Translations under genes and position numbers: made by a program
Notes under the pieces: generated by a model
The model's database searches: none
What the model saw: the letters and a program-made list of their open reading frames with translations, nothing else
Told to the model about the DNA's origin: nothing
NCBI RefSeq assembly: GCF_000241325.1
Contig: NZ_BAEI01000028.1
Span: 1-64,000 of the forward strand
Length of the DNA: 64,000 nt
Source of the DNA: Gordonia polyisoprenivorans NBRC 16320 = JCM 10675
Lineage (GTDB): Bacteria; Actinomycetota; Actinomycetes; Mycobacteriales; Mycobacteriaceae
Reading direction: 5' to 3'
Shown here: in pieces, positions 1 through 8,390 of the stretch
Layout of the letters: every line of letters starts with the position of its first letter
Numbering within the stretch: position 1 is the first letter of the stretch

Positions 1-92
1 ATCGCCGCAGCCACATCCTGGCGACTCTTCGCTGCCGCCAACGCCTCGACCACAGCGACAGCGTCAACCTCAGTCAACACCTCCACGATCAC
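1..92 (-). CDS. N-terminal fragment, possible 13E12/HNH-type protein (runs off the left edge)
   Basis: An open frame on the minus strand enters from the window edge. It begins at a GTG near 92 or at an in-frame ATG at 140. The first codons read as VIVEVLTEVDAVAVVEALAA, an acidic, Ala/Val-rich helix of the kind I recall at the start of actinobacterial 13E12-repeat (DUF222)/HNH endonuclease proteins. A GATAGGGG stretch lies just upstream of the GTG and could be a ribosome binding site. Only about 30 residues are visible, so the family call is from memory of similar N-termini and is weak. If right, this is a multicopy mobile-associated gene flanking the catabolic cluster. No feature is seen from 93 to 354. 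Confidence 0.35.
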   Translation of the reverse strand, partial: MIVEVLTEVDAVAVVEALAAAKSRQDVAAA

Positions 93-354
93 TACCCCTA
101 TCGAAACCGATCTGTCTCGATGGAGTAGCCGATCGACCATCAACCCGTATACGGCATCAACACTCGACAGCGGAGCCAAGTCCCACCCACACACAACTAC
201 TTGGGGCTAGCCGATCGGGCCTCCCGCAGCGTGGGCGAGACTAGTGACGTCCACATTCGCAAACACCGTGTCTGTTCGGTTCCACGGTGAAAGTCAAACT
301 CGTGAACATTTGACACTCGGGATTGCGAAGATGACCACTGGACCAAGGCTCGGA

Positions 355-1935
355 TCAGGCCGTCCAGCCGTTGAGGTCGTCGAGCAGCGCCATCTTTTCG
401 GCGTCATAGCCCGTCTCCCCCACCTCGATGCCGACGTTCCACCGCATTGTCGACGGGGTGCGCCGATCGAATGTCGGCCACGCCGGAACGCCGTCGCCAT
501 TGGGGTCACCCGTAGCGACGAAGTTGACCAGAGACGACATCATCGCCGCCGACAGATCCCGATCAGCGTCTTCCCAGGCCCATGAAGGGCGAGCCCGCTC
601 GAGAGCGCCGAACGCGTACAGGACGTCGGAACCATGGAATGCGCCCGCGTAGCTGGCCTCGATCACGTCGTCGGCCGGAGCGATCGGCGGCCGACGCAAG
701 AAGCGGAAGTGCCAGAGCGGCGACACACAACCAGCCTCGTGGCTGCGCGCGGCTGCCCAAGTTGACCAGTTGAAGATGCGGTCGGCTTCGAGGTCCCAAC
801 TGGCGCTCCGCGCTCCCCCATTGTCGGACGCCGGGTAGAGCTCCCATGCGCGATCAGCGGCGTCACCGAAGGTCGCACGCAGATGCTCCCGATAGGCGCT
901 GAGCGTGGGGAGATACGGCAGTCCCGAAGCCTCGTTTCCCACATCCCCCAGCAGGAAGGGTACGTCGTGGATCCGGCCGCTCTGGTACGCACGCATCGGA
1001 GATTCGAGCAGAACATGCCCATCGATCAGGGGGTACGCTCCGTCGAACAGGTGCAGACTGACCTCTGCACCGGGCGCCAGGTCGAAGTTCCACGATCCGT
1101 GCGCCCGGGGAAGTAGTACTGCGTCGATCTGGTGGGGTGACAGCGCCCGCATTGCCGCCGGATCTCGAGCTCCCAGCGTCTCCATGATCTCGGTGCCAGC
1201 GGCCTCCCCTGCCGCCAGGGTTTGCACTCCCGCAGGATGGCCAGGCCCCTCCAGGTCCCGCGCGAGACCGGGACCGCTGTGCGCGATCGCCTTATGGAAC
1301 AGGCCGACCGCTAGGGGCGACGCGCGGAGCACGTGCACTGAGTTGGCGCCGGCGGAAACGCCACCGATCGTGACGTCACCCGGGTCTCCGTCGAACGCCG
1401 CGATGTTGCGCTGCACCCACTGCAAGGCGGCGATCTGATCCAACAGTCCGTAGTTGCCGGAAGCCCCGTACTCGGACTCGGCCGAGAGTGCCGGGTGCGC
1501 AAGGAATCCCAGACGACCTAGCCGATGATTGACCGTGACCACAACGCAACCTGATCGAGCCAACCGCTCTCCGTCGTACATGGGATTGGCTGCGGATCCG
1601 AACTGGTAGGCGCCGAAGTGAAACCACACCAGGACGGGGCGCGGACCGGTCCCCGCTCTCGGCGTCCAGACGTTCAGCGTTAGGCAGTCCTCGCTGAACT
1701 CGGCCTCGCCCCCGAAATAGAGGGAGTTCGACGGGGGCGCCGCCTGTGGGGCTGCGGGACCGAACCGGAGCGCATCTCTCACGCCGGACCACGAGTGCGC
1801 AGGACGCGGTGCCCGCCAGCGAAGTTCGCCCACCGGCGGCGCTGCGTAAGGCACGCCCAAGAAGGATCGCACGCCGTCGGCGCGGATGTGCCCACGGAGT
1901 GCGCCGGTCTCGACCGTGACAGTGGTATGAGTCAT
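355..1935 (-). CDS. Type-B carboxylesterase / para-nitrobenzyl esterase family
   Basis: An alpha/beta hydrolase of 526 residues that should hydrolyse a carboxylic ester or carbamate, probably in the cytoplasm since no signal peptide is visible. It carries the type-B signature EDCLTLNVWTP (residues 82-92), the nucleophile elbow GGVSAGA with Ser194, and a C-terminal GAFHGSDVLYAFG block holding the likely catalytic His. The oxyanion segment reads HFGA (106-109) where most of the family has HGG(G/A), which is unusual. The ATG at 1935 was chosen over an upstream frame start at 2028 because the homology begins directly after it and because 2028 lies inside the flavin reductase gene. It lies 16 nt after the flavin reductase stop and is probably co-transcribed with it. 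The substrate is unknown; it may feed the catabolic cluster to its right. Confidence 0.85.
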   Translation of the reverse strand: MTHTTVTVETGALRGHIRADGVRSFLGVPYAAPPVGELRWRAPRPAHSWSGVRDALRFGPAAPQAAPPSNSLYFGGEAEFSEDCLTLNVWTPRAGTGPRPVLVWFHFGAYQFGSAANPMYDGERLARSGCVVVTVNHRLGRLGFLAHPALSAESEYGASGNYGLLDQIAALQWVQRNIAAFDGDPGDVTIGGVSAGANSVHVLRASPLAVGLFHKAIAHSGPGLARDLEGPGHPAGVQTLAAGEAAGTEIMETLGARDPAAMRALSPHQIDAVLLPRAHGSWNFDLAPGAEVSLHLFDGAYPLIDGHVLLESPMRAYQSGRIHDVPFLLGDVGNEASGLPYLPTLSAYREHLRATFGDAADRAWELYPASDNGGARSASWDLEADRIFNWSTWAAARSHEAGCVSPLWHFRFLRRPPIAPADDVIEASYAGAFHGSDVLYAFGALERARPSWAWEDADRDLSAAMMSSLVNFVATGDPNGDGVPAWPTFDRRTPSTMRWNVGIEVGETGYDAEKMALLDDLNGWTA

Positions 1936-1951
1936 TTGCGTGGCCCGCCCG

Positions 1952-2458
1952 TCAGGATACCCGTGACAGACAACGGAACTCACGACGGTGATACACCGTC
2001 GGGTCCGCATCCTCGAGATCCACACCATCGACCCGGCCGATCAAAATCGTATGGTCGCCTCCAGGTAGTTTGTCGAATGCCGAACACTGAAGCGTGACAC
2101 TCGATCCCGCGAGAAGGGGCTGACCCGCCTCGTCAAGCGTCACACCCCCTATGAACTTGTCCGCTCCTCGCGTCGCGAACAGCATCGCCAATTCGGCCTG
2201 GCCGTGCGCAGCGACGTGAATGTTCCAGCGGTCGGCCTCCAGAAAGGCCTCATGACACTCGGCCTTCTTCGCAATGCATACGAGAACCAACGCCGGGTCC
2301 GCGGACAGCGAGCAGAAGGAGGTCGCCGTGAAGCCACGAGGGGCACCGCTGGCGTCCGTCGTCGTCACGATCGTGACGCCACTCGGAAAGCGCGTCATCG
2401 CATCACGGAAGCGGTCAATGTCGATCTCGACATGGGGCTGGGTTTCGTTGGAAGTCAT
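1952..2458 (-). CDS. Flavin reductase family (short-chain, HpaC/DszD-like)
   Basis: A 168-residue protein of the flavin-reductase-like, FMN-binding split-barrel family. It should reduce FMN with NAD(P)H and hand FMNH2 to a two-component monooxygenase. Family features seen are RFPSGVTIVTT near the N-terminus, the TATSFCSLSADPALVLVCI core strand and the GGDHTILIGRV strand near the C-terminus. The length is typical. The only obvious flavin-dependent monooxygenase nearby is the LLM protein at 8391, so the two are likely partners although they sit on opposite strands and at opposite ends of the cluster. It is transcribed divergently from the cyclodeaminase-like gene and leads the esterase gene. 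Confidence 0.85.
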   Translation of the reverse strand: MTSNETQPHVEIDIDRFRDAMTRFPSGVTIVTTTDASGAPRGFTATSFCSLSADPALVLVCIAKKAECHEAFLEADRWNIHVAAHGQAELAMLFATRGADKFIGGVTLDEAGQPLLAGSSVTLQCSAFDKLPGGDHTILIGRVDGVDLEDADPTVYHRREFRCLSRVS

Positions 2459-2641
2459 GAATCTCTCCAGAACTCGAATGGTGAGGGCTGACGGCCGGAC
2501 GGACAGAGCCCCGTCGGGTCACTCGGACCGCCACTGGTGATCGCCGTCACATCACGCTACAATCCGTCGTAAGGAATGTCCATACCGTAATGCGGGATGA
2601 CGTCCGACCATCCTGGAACGCATTGAATCGAGGAACCGACC
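2459..2641. promoter_or_regulatory. Divergent promoter region
   Basis: 183 nt lie between the flavin reductase (minus) and the cyclodeaminase-like gene (plus). A TACAAT hexamer at 2559-2564 could be a -10 element. A GTCACAT half-site at 2546-2552 matches one arm of the palindrome found at 5502-5515 in the other divergent region of the cluster, which suggests a shared IclR-type regulator. This is inference from similarity of short words. Confidence 0.35.
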
Positions 2642-3577
2642 GTGCACCAACCTCCCTGGCTCAGCGAGAACGACGTCGACCGCGCCGTCGACGTCCGAGA
2701 CGCGATCCCCGCCGTCGCCGCGGCCATCGAACACGAAGCTCGAGGACTAGCCGGGAACATCGCGAAGACGATGACCACGTGGGATCCCGCCAGCGCCGCT
2801 CACGCCCTGGGCGGCTTCGACCATGCGACCGCCAGGGTCGCATTCAAGACCTGGGTCAACACCCCCGTCGGCGCCGAGTCGCTGCTCAGCCTGTTCGACG
2901 CCACCAACGGCCGCATTCTCGCTCTCATGCAGTCCGTCACGCTCGGTGTCATCCGGACTGCCGCGGTGTCTGGCGTGGCCACGGACCTCCTCGCCGACCC
3001 CGGCGCCGACGAGCTCGCGATCATCGGCAGCGGCCGTCAGGCGCTCCGCCAGGTCGCCGCCGTCGCGGCCGTCCGTCCGCTCCGCCGTGTCCGGGTGTGG
3101 AGCCCTACCCCGGCAAGCCGCGCCGGCTTCGCGGAGCAGATCTCCGCCGAGCTCGGCATCGTCGCCGAAGCCCTGCCCAGCCTCGAGGCGGCGGTCGCCG
3201 ACGCGCCCATCGTCACGGTGGTCACTCGGGCTCGAGAGCCGTTCTTCCCGCGCGGAATCCTTGCGCCTGGCGCGCACCTGAACGCGATCGGCGCCATCCT
3301 TCCGCACGCGGCGGAATTCGACAGTGCGCTACTTGCAGATTCCTCGATCACGGTGGTGGACAACCTCGAGAACGCGCGTCGCGCGTCGCGAGAGCTCATC
3401 GAGTTCTACGGCGACGACTTCTCGCCGGTGCAGACCCTCGGCGATCTCATGACCGGTGCCGCTGCTCGGCCGTTGTCGCCCGCATTGACCGTCTTTAAAG
3501 GCATGGGTATGGGCCTTGCCGATCTCGCCGTCGCGAACGTCGCTGCGGCCAACCACGAAGGAGTACCGACCGCATGA
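2642..3577 (+). CDS. Ornithine cyclodeaminase / mu-crystallin family protein
   Basis: A 311-residue NAD(P)-dependent enzyme of the OCD/mu-crystallin family. Members are ornithine cyclodeaminases, ketimine reductases or alanine/opine-type dehydrogenases. The dinucleotide-binding stretch LAIIGSGRQALRQ sits at about residues 122-134, and the family's conserved TAAVSGVATDLLA block precedes it. The GTG start is supported by an AGGA motif about 8 nt upstream. Its stop overlaps the ATG of the next gene by 4 nt, so it should be translationally coupled to the DapA-like lyase, as expected if they perform consecutive steps on an imino or keto acid. The exact substrate cannot be read from sequence. Confidence 0.85.
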   Translation: MHQPPWLSENDVDRAVDVRDAIPAVAAAIEHEARGLAGNIAKTMTTWDPASAAHALGGFDHATARVAFKTWVNTPVGAESLLSLFDATNGRILALMQSVTLGVIRTAAVSGVATDLLADPGADELAIIGSGRQALRQVAAVAAVRPLRRVRVWSPTPASRAGFAEQISAELGIVAEALPSLEAAVADAPIVTVVTRAREPFFPRGILAPGAHLNAIGAILPHAAEFDSALLADSSITVVDNLENARRASRELIEFYGDDFSPVQTLGDLMTGAAARPLSPALTVFKGMGMGLADLAVANVAAANHEGVPTA

Positions 3578-4515
3578 GGTTTCGCAGCACACCCGAGTCG
3601 ATCACCGGATCGATCTCGCCGTTGATCACCCCGTTCGCCGACGACCTCGGGCTGGATCTCGGGAGCCTCGCCACGCTGACGCGGTGGCACCTCGACAGCG
3701 GGACGCACGGCGTGTCCATCGGCGGGTCGACAGGCGAGCCCAGCTCTCAGACGGTCGCCGAGCGGATTGCCGCCATCCGCGCCGTCGCCGATGTCGTTGA
3801 CGACGCCGTTCCCTTCCTTGCCGGCACCGGCTCCGCCAAGCTCGACGAGACGCTCGAGCTAACGGCGGCAGCAGTCGACGCGGGTGCTGACGCAGCCCTC
3901 GTCATCACCCCGTACTACGCGCGGCCCACCCAGGAGGCGTTGTTCCAGTGGTACTCAACGGTCGCCGCCGAGTTCCCCGACATGCCGATCGTGATCTACA
4001 ACGTCCCGTCACGCACAGCGGTCGACCTCGCACCCGAGACCGTGGCGCGACTAAACCGCGCGCACGAGAATATCGTCGGCATCAAGGAGACCACGCGCGA
4101 CTTTGAGCACTTCTCCCGTGTCCTACACGCCACGGGCCGCGACTTCCTCGTATGGTCCGGCATCGAGCTGCTCTGCCTTCCGCTCATGGCACTGGGCGGA
4201 CGTGGCTTCATCAGCGCAACCGCAAATCTCGCACCGCGCGCTGTCGCAACGATGTACGAGCGATGGGAAGCAGGCGATTTCGACGGTGCACGCGACATCC
4301 ACTACGCGTTGCATCCACTCACAGACCTACTGTTCGTCGAGACGAATCCTGCGCCGGCCAAGTGGGTCCTTGAGCGCAAGGGCCTCCTGGCCTCGGGGGC
4401 GGTTCGCCCGCCGTTGATCACACCGACACCCAAGGGTCTCGACAAGATCGAAACGCTGCTCGAGCAGGCACAGCCCGCACTGGCGCTTGAGCGGTTTCCC
4501 GTTCCATCGGCCTAA
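3574..4515 (+). CDS. DapA/NAL superfamily class I aldolase or lyase
   Basis: A 313-residue TIM-barrel Schiff-base enzyme of the dihydrodipicolinate synthase/N-acetylneuraminate lyase superfamily. The GSTGE motif (residues 51-55, GTTGE in DapA), the YNVPSRT motif with Tyr142 and the GIKET motif with Schiff-base Lys171 are all present, so it should be catalytically competent. The gene context (catabolic, IclR-linked, coupled to an OCD-like enzyme) argues for a degradative aldolase or dehydratase rather than lysine biosynthesis. It could act as a 2-keto acid aldolase releasing pyruvate. It starts inside the end of the previous gene (ATGA overlap). Confidence 0.85.
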   Translation: MRFRSTPESITGSISPLITPFADDLGLDLGSLATLTRWHLDSGTHGVSIGGSTGEPSSQTVAERIAAIRAVADVVDDAVPFLAGTGSAKLDETLELTAAAVDAGADAALVITPYYARPTQEALFQWYSTVAAEFPDMPIVIYNVPSRTAVDLAPETVARLNRAHENIVGIKETTRDFEHFSRVLHATGRDFLVWSGIELLCLPLMALGGRGFISATANLAPRAVATMYERWEAGDFDGARDIHYALHPLTDLLFVETNPAPAKWVLERKGLLASGAVRPPLITPTPKGLDKIETLLEQAQPALALERFPVPSA

Positions 4516-4579
4516 CTCACCGGCTCCCACACCGGACAGGCCCGCACCGGATTCCGCCGAAGCCGGTGCGGGTCTCCGC

Positions 4580-5392
4580 CTACTGCGCGCCGAGAGCAAC
4601 CGAGATCTCGCGCGCGCAAGTGCGCAGCGCCTCAGCATCGGCGGACATCGCCTCGGCAGTGAGGCGGCCGACCGGGCCCGCGACGACCAGTGCGGCCACG
4701 ATCGCGCCACGCCCGTCGAGAATCGGCGCAGCCATTGTCGAGACGTCGGGGTGCACGCGATTCGCCCCCTCCTCGGGGAGCATCGAGAGCCCGGTGTCGC
4801 GCGTTCGCTCGACATCGGCGAGGAACTCTTCCAACTCCGCGTGCTCAATGTCGGGATACCAAGCCTCGACCATGGCTGTCACCGAGTCCGGTTCATCATC
4901 CGCGAGCAGCACCCGCGTACCCGCCGTGAGGTCGGCCATCACGACCCGGGTGCCGATCTGCAGGTACTGCCGGATCGTGTACGTCCCGTCGGAGCAGGCG
5001 ACACACACCTTGGAGTCGCCGGTACGCGTCCACAGGGACGTCGTTTCCATCACTCGCTCACGTAGATCATCCATGTAGGGCTGGGCAATGGAGGCGATGT
5101 CCACTTGCTCCGCTCGGCGCTGTGCCAGCTTCGTCACCCCGACTCCCAGGCTGTACCGCTTGGTCAGCGGATTGAACTCGAGAAGGTCACCGTGCGCGAG
5201 CGTCACCGCGATCCGGTGCGCCGTGCTGGCGCTGCAGCCGAGTTCGTGAGCGAGCGACTGCATCGTCTGAGGACCCCGTGCCGCAGCGAGCACCTCCAAT
5301 AGCCTGACCGCACGCTGCACCGACTGGACCCCGGACTTCCCGACGGAATCCTGACCGTCCATCGACGTATCCCTGCCCGTTTCCAACGACAT
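4580..5392 (-). CDS. IclR family transcriptional regulator
   Basis: A 270-residue regulator with an N-terminal winged helix (about residues 22-85, including VQSVQRAVRLLEVLAA and LGCSASTAHRIAVTLAHGDL) and a C-terminal IclR effector domain containing the family's YMDDLRERVMETTSLW segment. Such proteins usually control adjacent catabolic genes in response to a pathway intermediate. It is convergent with the DapA-like gene and divergent from the FAH-type gene. The perfect inverted repeat at 5502-5515 in the divergent region is its likely operator. An internal ATG at residue 11 is an alternative start. Confidence 0.9.
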   Translation of the reverse strand: MSLETGRDTSMDGQDSVGKSGVQSVQRAVRLLEVLAAARGPQTMQSLAHELGCSASTAHRIAVTLAHGDLLEFNPLTKRYSLGVGVTKLAQRRAEQVDIASIAQPYMDDLRERVMETTSLWTRTGDSKVCVACSDGTYTIRQYLQIGTRVVMADLTAGTRVLLADDEPDSVTAMVEAWYPDIEHAELEEFLADVERTRDTGLSMLPEEGANRVHPDVSTMAAPILDGRGAIVAALVVAGPVGRLTAEAMSADAEALRTCAREISVALGAQ

Positions 5393-5501
5393 CGTGCCCG
5401 CACCGCCTCCCGTGGTTCTTCATGGAGGTTAGCCGCCCCCAGAATTGGCTTCATCATATCCCGCCCAGCGGGTTGCGCTTCCCGCCACACGGATCGTAGA
5501 G

Positions 5502-5515
5502 TGTGACGTGTCACA
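5502..5515. promoter_or_regulatory. Candidate operator, TGTGAC-GT-GTCACA
   Basis: A perfect 6-bp inverted repeat with a 2-bp spacer lies 59 nt upstream of the FAH-type gene and about 110 nt upstream of the divergent IclR gene. IclR proteins commonly bind such short palindromes. The right arm recurs at 2546-2552 upstream of the first catabolic operon. Function is inferred from position and symmetry only. Confidence 0.5.
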
Positions 5516-5573
5516 TATTCGTGGGCAATTGTGGCTCGCTTCATTCCTACTTAGCCGATCGAGGTCCTCACTC

Positions 5574-6437
5574 ATGCGCTTAGCAACCCTGCGTGTCGCC
5601 GGCCGCACCCGCGCCGCACGCGTCGAATCGGATGGTGGTGCGATCCTCCTGGACGCGCCTGACGTCGGAACCCTGTTGCAGCACCCCAATTGGGAAGATC
5701 TCGCCCGTGCGGACGGACCCCGGGCGGACTTCGCTCCAGAGGACCTCGCTCCGCCGATCACGCTCCGCTCGGCGAAGGTCTTCCTCGTTGGATTCAACTT
5801 CGGCTCGCACGCAACTGAGCTCGGCCGCGAGCAACCAGCGTATCCGTCAATCTTCGCGAAATACCCCGAGAGTCTCGTTGGCGCACACGACCCCATCGCC
5901 CTGCCGCACCACAGCCTCAGCGTCCAAAATGACTGGGAGGTGGAACTGGTCACGGTGATCGGCACTGCAGGTCGGCACATCCCCATCGCGGACGCCCCGC
6001 GGCATATCGCCGGATACTGCGTAGGCAACGACACGGGGGTTCGCGACTGGCAGTTCCGCAACCGGCCGCCCCTAATGGGGAAGGCGTGGGAGGCGATGAC
6101 GCCGATCGGGCCCTGGCTGACCACGGATTCAGGCCCGGTGGACGCCATGCGGCTGACCACCGACGTCGACGGCGAGCGGGTGCAGGACGGCCTCGGCGCC
6201 GACATGATCTTCGACCCCGCGACCGTCATCTCATATCTCAGCACCGTCATCACCCTGCAGCCAGGGGACATGATCTTCCTCGGAACCCCGCCCGGCATCG
6301 CGCTGGGACAGGAACCCGCGCCGTGGCTGCACCCCGGCCAGACTCTCACCACCGCAATCTCCGGCCTCGGCGAACTCCGCAATCTCTGCGTCGAGTCCCC
6401 GGCCCCCGCCACCTCAGATTGGACGATCCATGGGTGA
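5574..6437 (+). CDS. Fumarylacetoacetate hydrolase (FAH) family protein
   Basis: A 287-residue metal-dependent hydrolase of the FAH superfamily, which cleaves or isomerises acylpyruvates and related beta-diketo acids. The metal-ligand segment WEVELVTVIG, the GNDTGVRDWQ block (NDVSARD in many relatives), the KAWEAMTPIGPWL block and the GDMIFLGTPPGIALG block are seen in the usual order. The ATG at 5574 was preferred over an upstream in-frame start at 5445 because the family N-terminus MRLATLRVAG begins here and a GAGGT motif precedes it. It overlaps the next gene by 8 nt, starting a four-gene unit (FAH, CMD, FAD oxidase, LLM). Confidence 0.85.
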   Translation: MRLATLRVAGRTRAARVESDGGAILLDAPDVGTLLQHPNWEDLARADGPRADFAPEDLAPPITLRSAKVFLVGFNFGSHATELGREQPAYPSIFAKYPESLVGAHDPIALPHHSLSVQNDWEVELVTVIGTAGRHIPIADAPRHIAGYCVGNDTGVRDWQFRNRPPLMGKAWEAMTPIGPWLTTDSGPVDAMRLTTDVDGERVQDGLGADMIFDPATVISYLSTVITLQPGDMIFLGTPPGIALGQEPAPWLHPGQTLTTAISGLGELRNLCVESPAPATSDWTIHG

Positions 6438-7002
6438 CCCCACCACCGCGAAGCCGATCTCACCTCTGGCCTTCGAGGACTTGAGCCTCGCATCGCAGGA
6501 TCTGCTCCGCCCCCGCTACGAACGGTTGGGCTACCTGGGCGAGATCTTCGGCGTACTCGGCAATGATGACGCCGTCCTGCGCGCATTTGTCGGATTCGCT
6601 GACGCCTCGGCTTCCCCAGTTGACCAGGACGTCCGCGAAGTGGTCGCACTGGCCATCGCCGCCGCAACCGACGCAGAACCCGAACTGTTCCAGCATGAAC
6701 GACGCGCCCTACGGTTGGGGTTCACCTCCGACGAGATCGCCGCGATCGAGACTCTTGACCCGGATCACTCGGACCTGCGCGCCGGAACGAGGGACGTCCT
6801 CGCCGCATCCGCAGCGGCTGCGCGCGGGGACTGGGCCGGCGCGCGGGCGGCACTCGCCAAACTGAGTACCGCTGCCGGTCCGAGCGTCGCAGCCGGCGTC
6901 CTCCTGCAGATCGGCTACTACCTCATGGCGACGTCGATGGGACACATCCTCGCTCTCACACCGCCGGTCACATCGATCTTCGGGGGACAGTCCGGTGACT
7001 AG
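6430..7002 (+). CDS. Carboxymuconolactone decarboxylase / AhpD-like family protein
   Basis: A 190-residue all-helical protein related to the CMD/AhpD family. The core reads VREVVALAIAAATDAEPELFQHERRA followed by RLGFTSDEIAAIE, which matches the family pattern of a helix with a conserved His followed by a G-x-(T/S)-xx-EI turn. It lacks the CxxC of AhpD-type peroxidase partners, so a decarboxylase, tautomerase or accessory role is more likely than redox work. It is embedded with 8-nt overlaps on both sides, so tight co-expression with the FAH enzyme and the FAD oxidase is expected. The function is not resolved. Confidence 0.75.
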   Translation: MGDPTTAKPISPLAFEDLSLASQDLLRPRYERLGYLGEIFGVLGNDDAVLRAFVGFADASASPVDQDVREVVALAIAAATDAEPELFQHERRALRLGFTSDEIAAIETLDPDHSDLRAGTRDVLAASAAAARGDWAGARAALAKLSTAAGPSVAAGVLLQIGYYLMATSMGHILALTPPVTSIFGGQSGD

Positions 7003-8362
7003 CGTCATCGACATCGGAATCGGAGCACTCGTCGACGAGCTGCCGTCCGACCTCGTCATCACCGACCCCGATATCACCGCCAGCTACGCGCGCGACCAGT
7101 CAAGATTCACGTCTTGGAGTGTTCCCGCGGTAGTCCTCGCACCGCGCAGTACCGCGGAGGCATCCCTCTGTCTCACCGCGGCGCATCGACACTCTGTGCC
7201 GGTCGTGATCCGCGGCGCTGGATCCGGCCTAAGCGGGGGCGCAAACGGCGCGTCGGGGGCGGTAATGGTGAGCACTCATCGCCTAAAGACGATCGTCGAC
7301 ATCGACGCCGAAGCGCGGCTCGCCACCGTGCAGGCTGGCGTGGTGACCGCCGACCTCCGGGCCGCGGCGGGAGCCGTCGGGCTCCACTACCCGCCGGATC
7401 CGGGCAGCGTTGAGATGTGCACCATTGGCGGCAACATTGCGACGAATGCCGGCGGAATGTGCTGCGTGAAGTATGGCGTCACGCGCGACTACGTTGCCGC
7501 ACTCACCGTGGTACTCGCCGACGGCACGATCATGCGAACCGGTCACACGACGCGAAAGGGTGTGGTCGGCTACGACACGACCGGACTCATCGTCGGATCG
7601 GAGGGGTCACTCTGCATGGTCGCCGAGGCTACGGTCCGATTGGTGCCGGCGCCGGCACCACCGACGACCGTCCTCGCGACCTTCGATGCTCTCGTCGCCG
7701 CGGGACGCGCCATCGTCGGAGTCCACCGCTCGGGTACGCCCTTCTCCATGGTGGAGATCCTCGACGGGACCACGGTACGCGCGGTCGAGCACCACACTGG
7801 CATGGATCTCGCGGGCGTGAATGCACTGCTGCTCATCCAGTACGAAGGCAACATGCCTCAATCGGCGCAGGACGAGTTGGCCGCGATTCTCTCGGCCAGT
7901 GGAGCCACCGATGTCGTGACCAGCTCGGACCCCCAAGAATCAGACATGCTCCTACAGACCCGCCGGATGGCACTCCCCGCACTCGAGGGGCTCGGCGACT
8001 GGCTGCTCGACGACGTCTGCGTGCCCGTACCGCGGATCGTCGAACTGATCGCAGCGATCGAACATATCGCGGACCGACGAGGCCTGACCATCGGTGTGTT
8101 CGGGCACGCGGGGGACGGAAACCTGCACCCAACGATCATTTTCGACGCCAGCGACGCGGAGGCCGCCGGCGCCGCTCACGCGGCGTTCGTCGACATCACC
8201 GACGCGGCTCTCGCCCTCGGTGGTACCGCATCAGGCGAACACGGCGTGGGGCGACTCAAACGCCCCTGGCTGATTCGCGAACTCGATCCGGCGGACCTCG
8301 CGCTCCAGCGCCGCCTCCGCGCCGCCTTCGACCCCGAAGGCATGCTCAGCCCCGCGGGTTGA
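6995..8362 (+). CDS. FAD-binding oxidase, GlcD / D-lactate dehydrogenase-like
   Basis: A 455-residue FAD enzyme of the VAO/GlcD type that oxidises 2-hydroxy acids to 2-keto acids. The N-terminal FAD domain shows VPVVIRGAGSGLSGGANG (about 68-85), the later TIGGNIATNAGGMCCVKYG block that cradles FAD, and GVVGYDTTGLIVGSEG. The C-terminal cap shows the family's GHAGDGNLHP metal/substrate motif and GEHGVGRLKRPWL. Length matches GlcD. The GTG start overlaps the CMD stop by 8 nt. In the pathway it probably supplies or removes a 2-keto acid handled by the DapA-like and FAH-like enzymes. Confidence 0.88.
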   Translation: MTSVIDIGIGALVDELPSDLVITDPDITASYARDQSRFTSWSVPAVVLAPRSTAEASLCLTAAHRHSVPVVIRGAGSGLSGGANGASGAVMVSTHRLKTIVDIDAEARLATVQAGVVTADLRAAAGAVGLHYPPDPGSVEMCTIGGNIATNAGGMCCVKYGVTRDYVAALTVVLADGTIMRTGHTTRKGVVGYDTTGLIVGSEGSLCMVAEATVRLVPAPAPPTTVLATFDALVAAGRAIVGVHRSGTPFSMVEILDGTTVRAVEHHTGMDLAGVNALLLIQYEGNMPQSAQDELAAILSASGATDVVTSSDPQESDMLLQTRRMALPALEGLGDWLLDDVCVPVPRIVELIAAIEHIADRRGLTIGVFGHAGDGNLHPTIIFDASDAEAAGAAHAAFVDITDAALALGGTASGEHGVGRLKRPWLIRELDPADLALQRRLRAAFDPEGMLSPAG

Positions 8363-8390
8363 GTCCGGCCAGCCCAACGAAGGAATCCCC

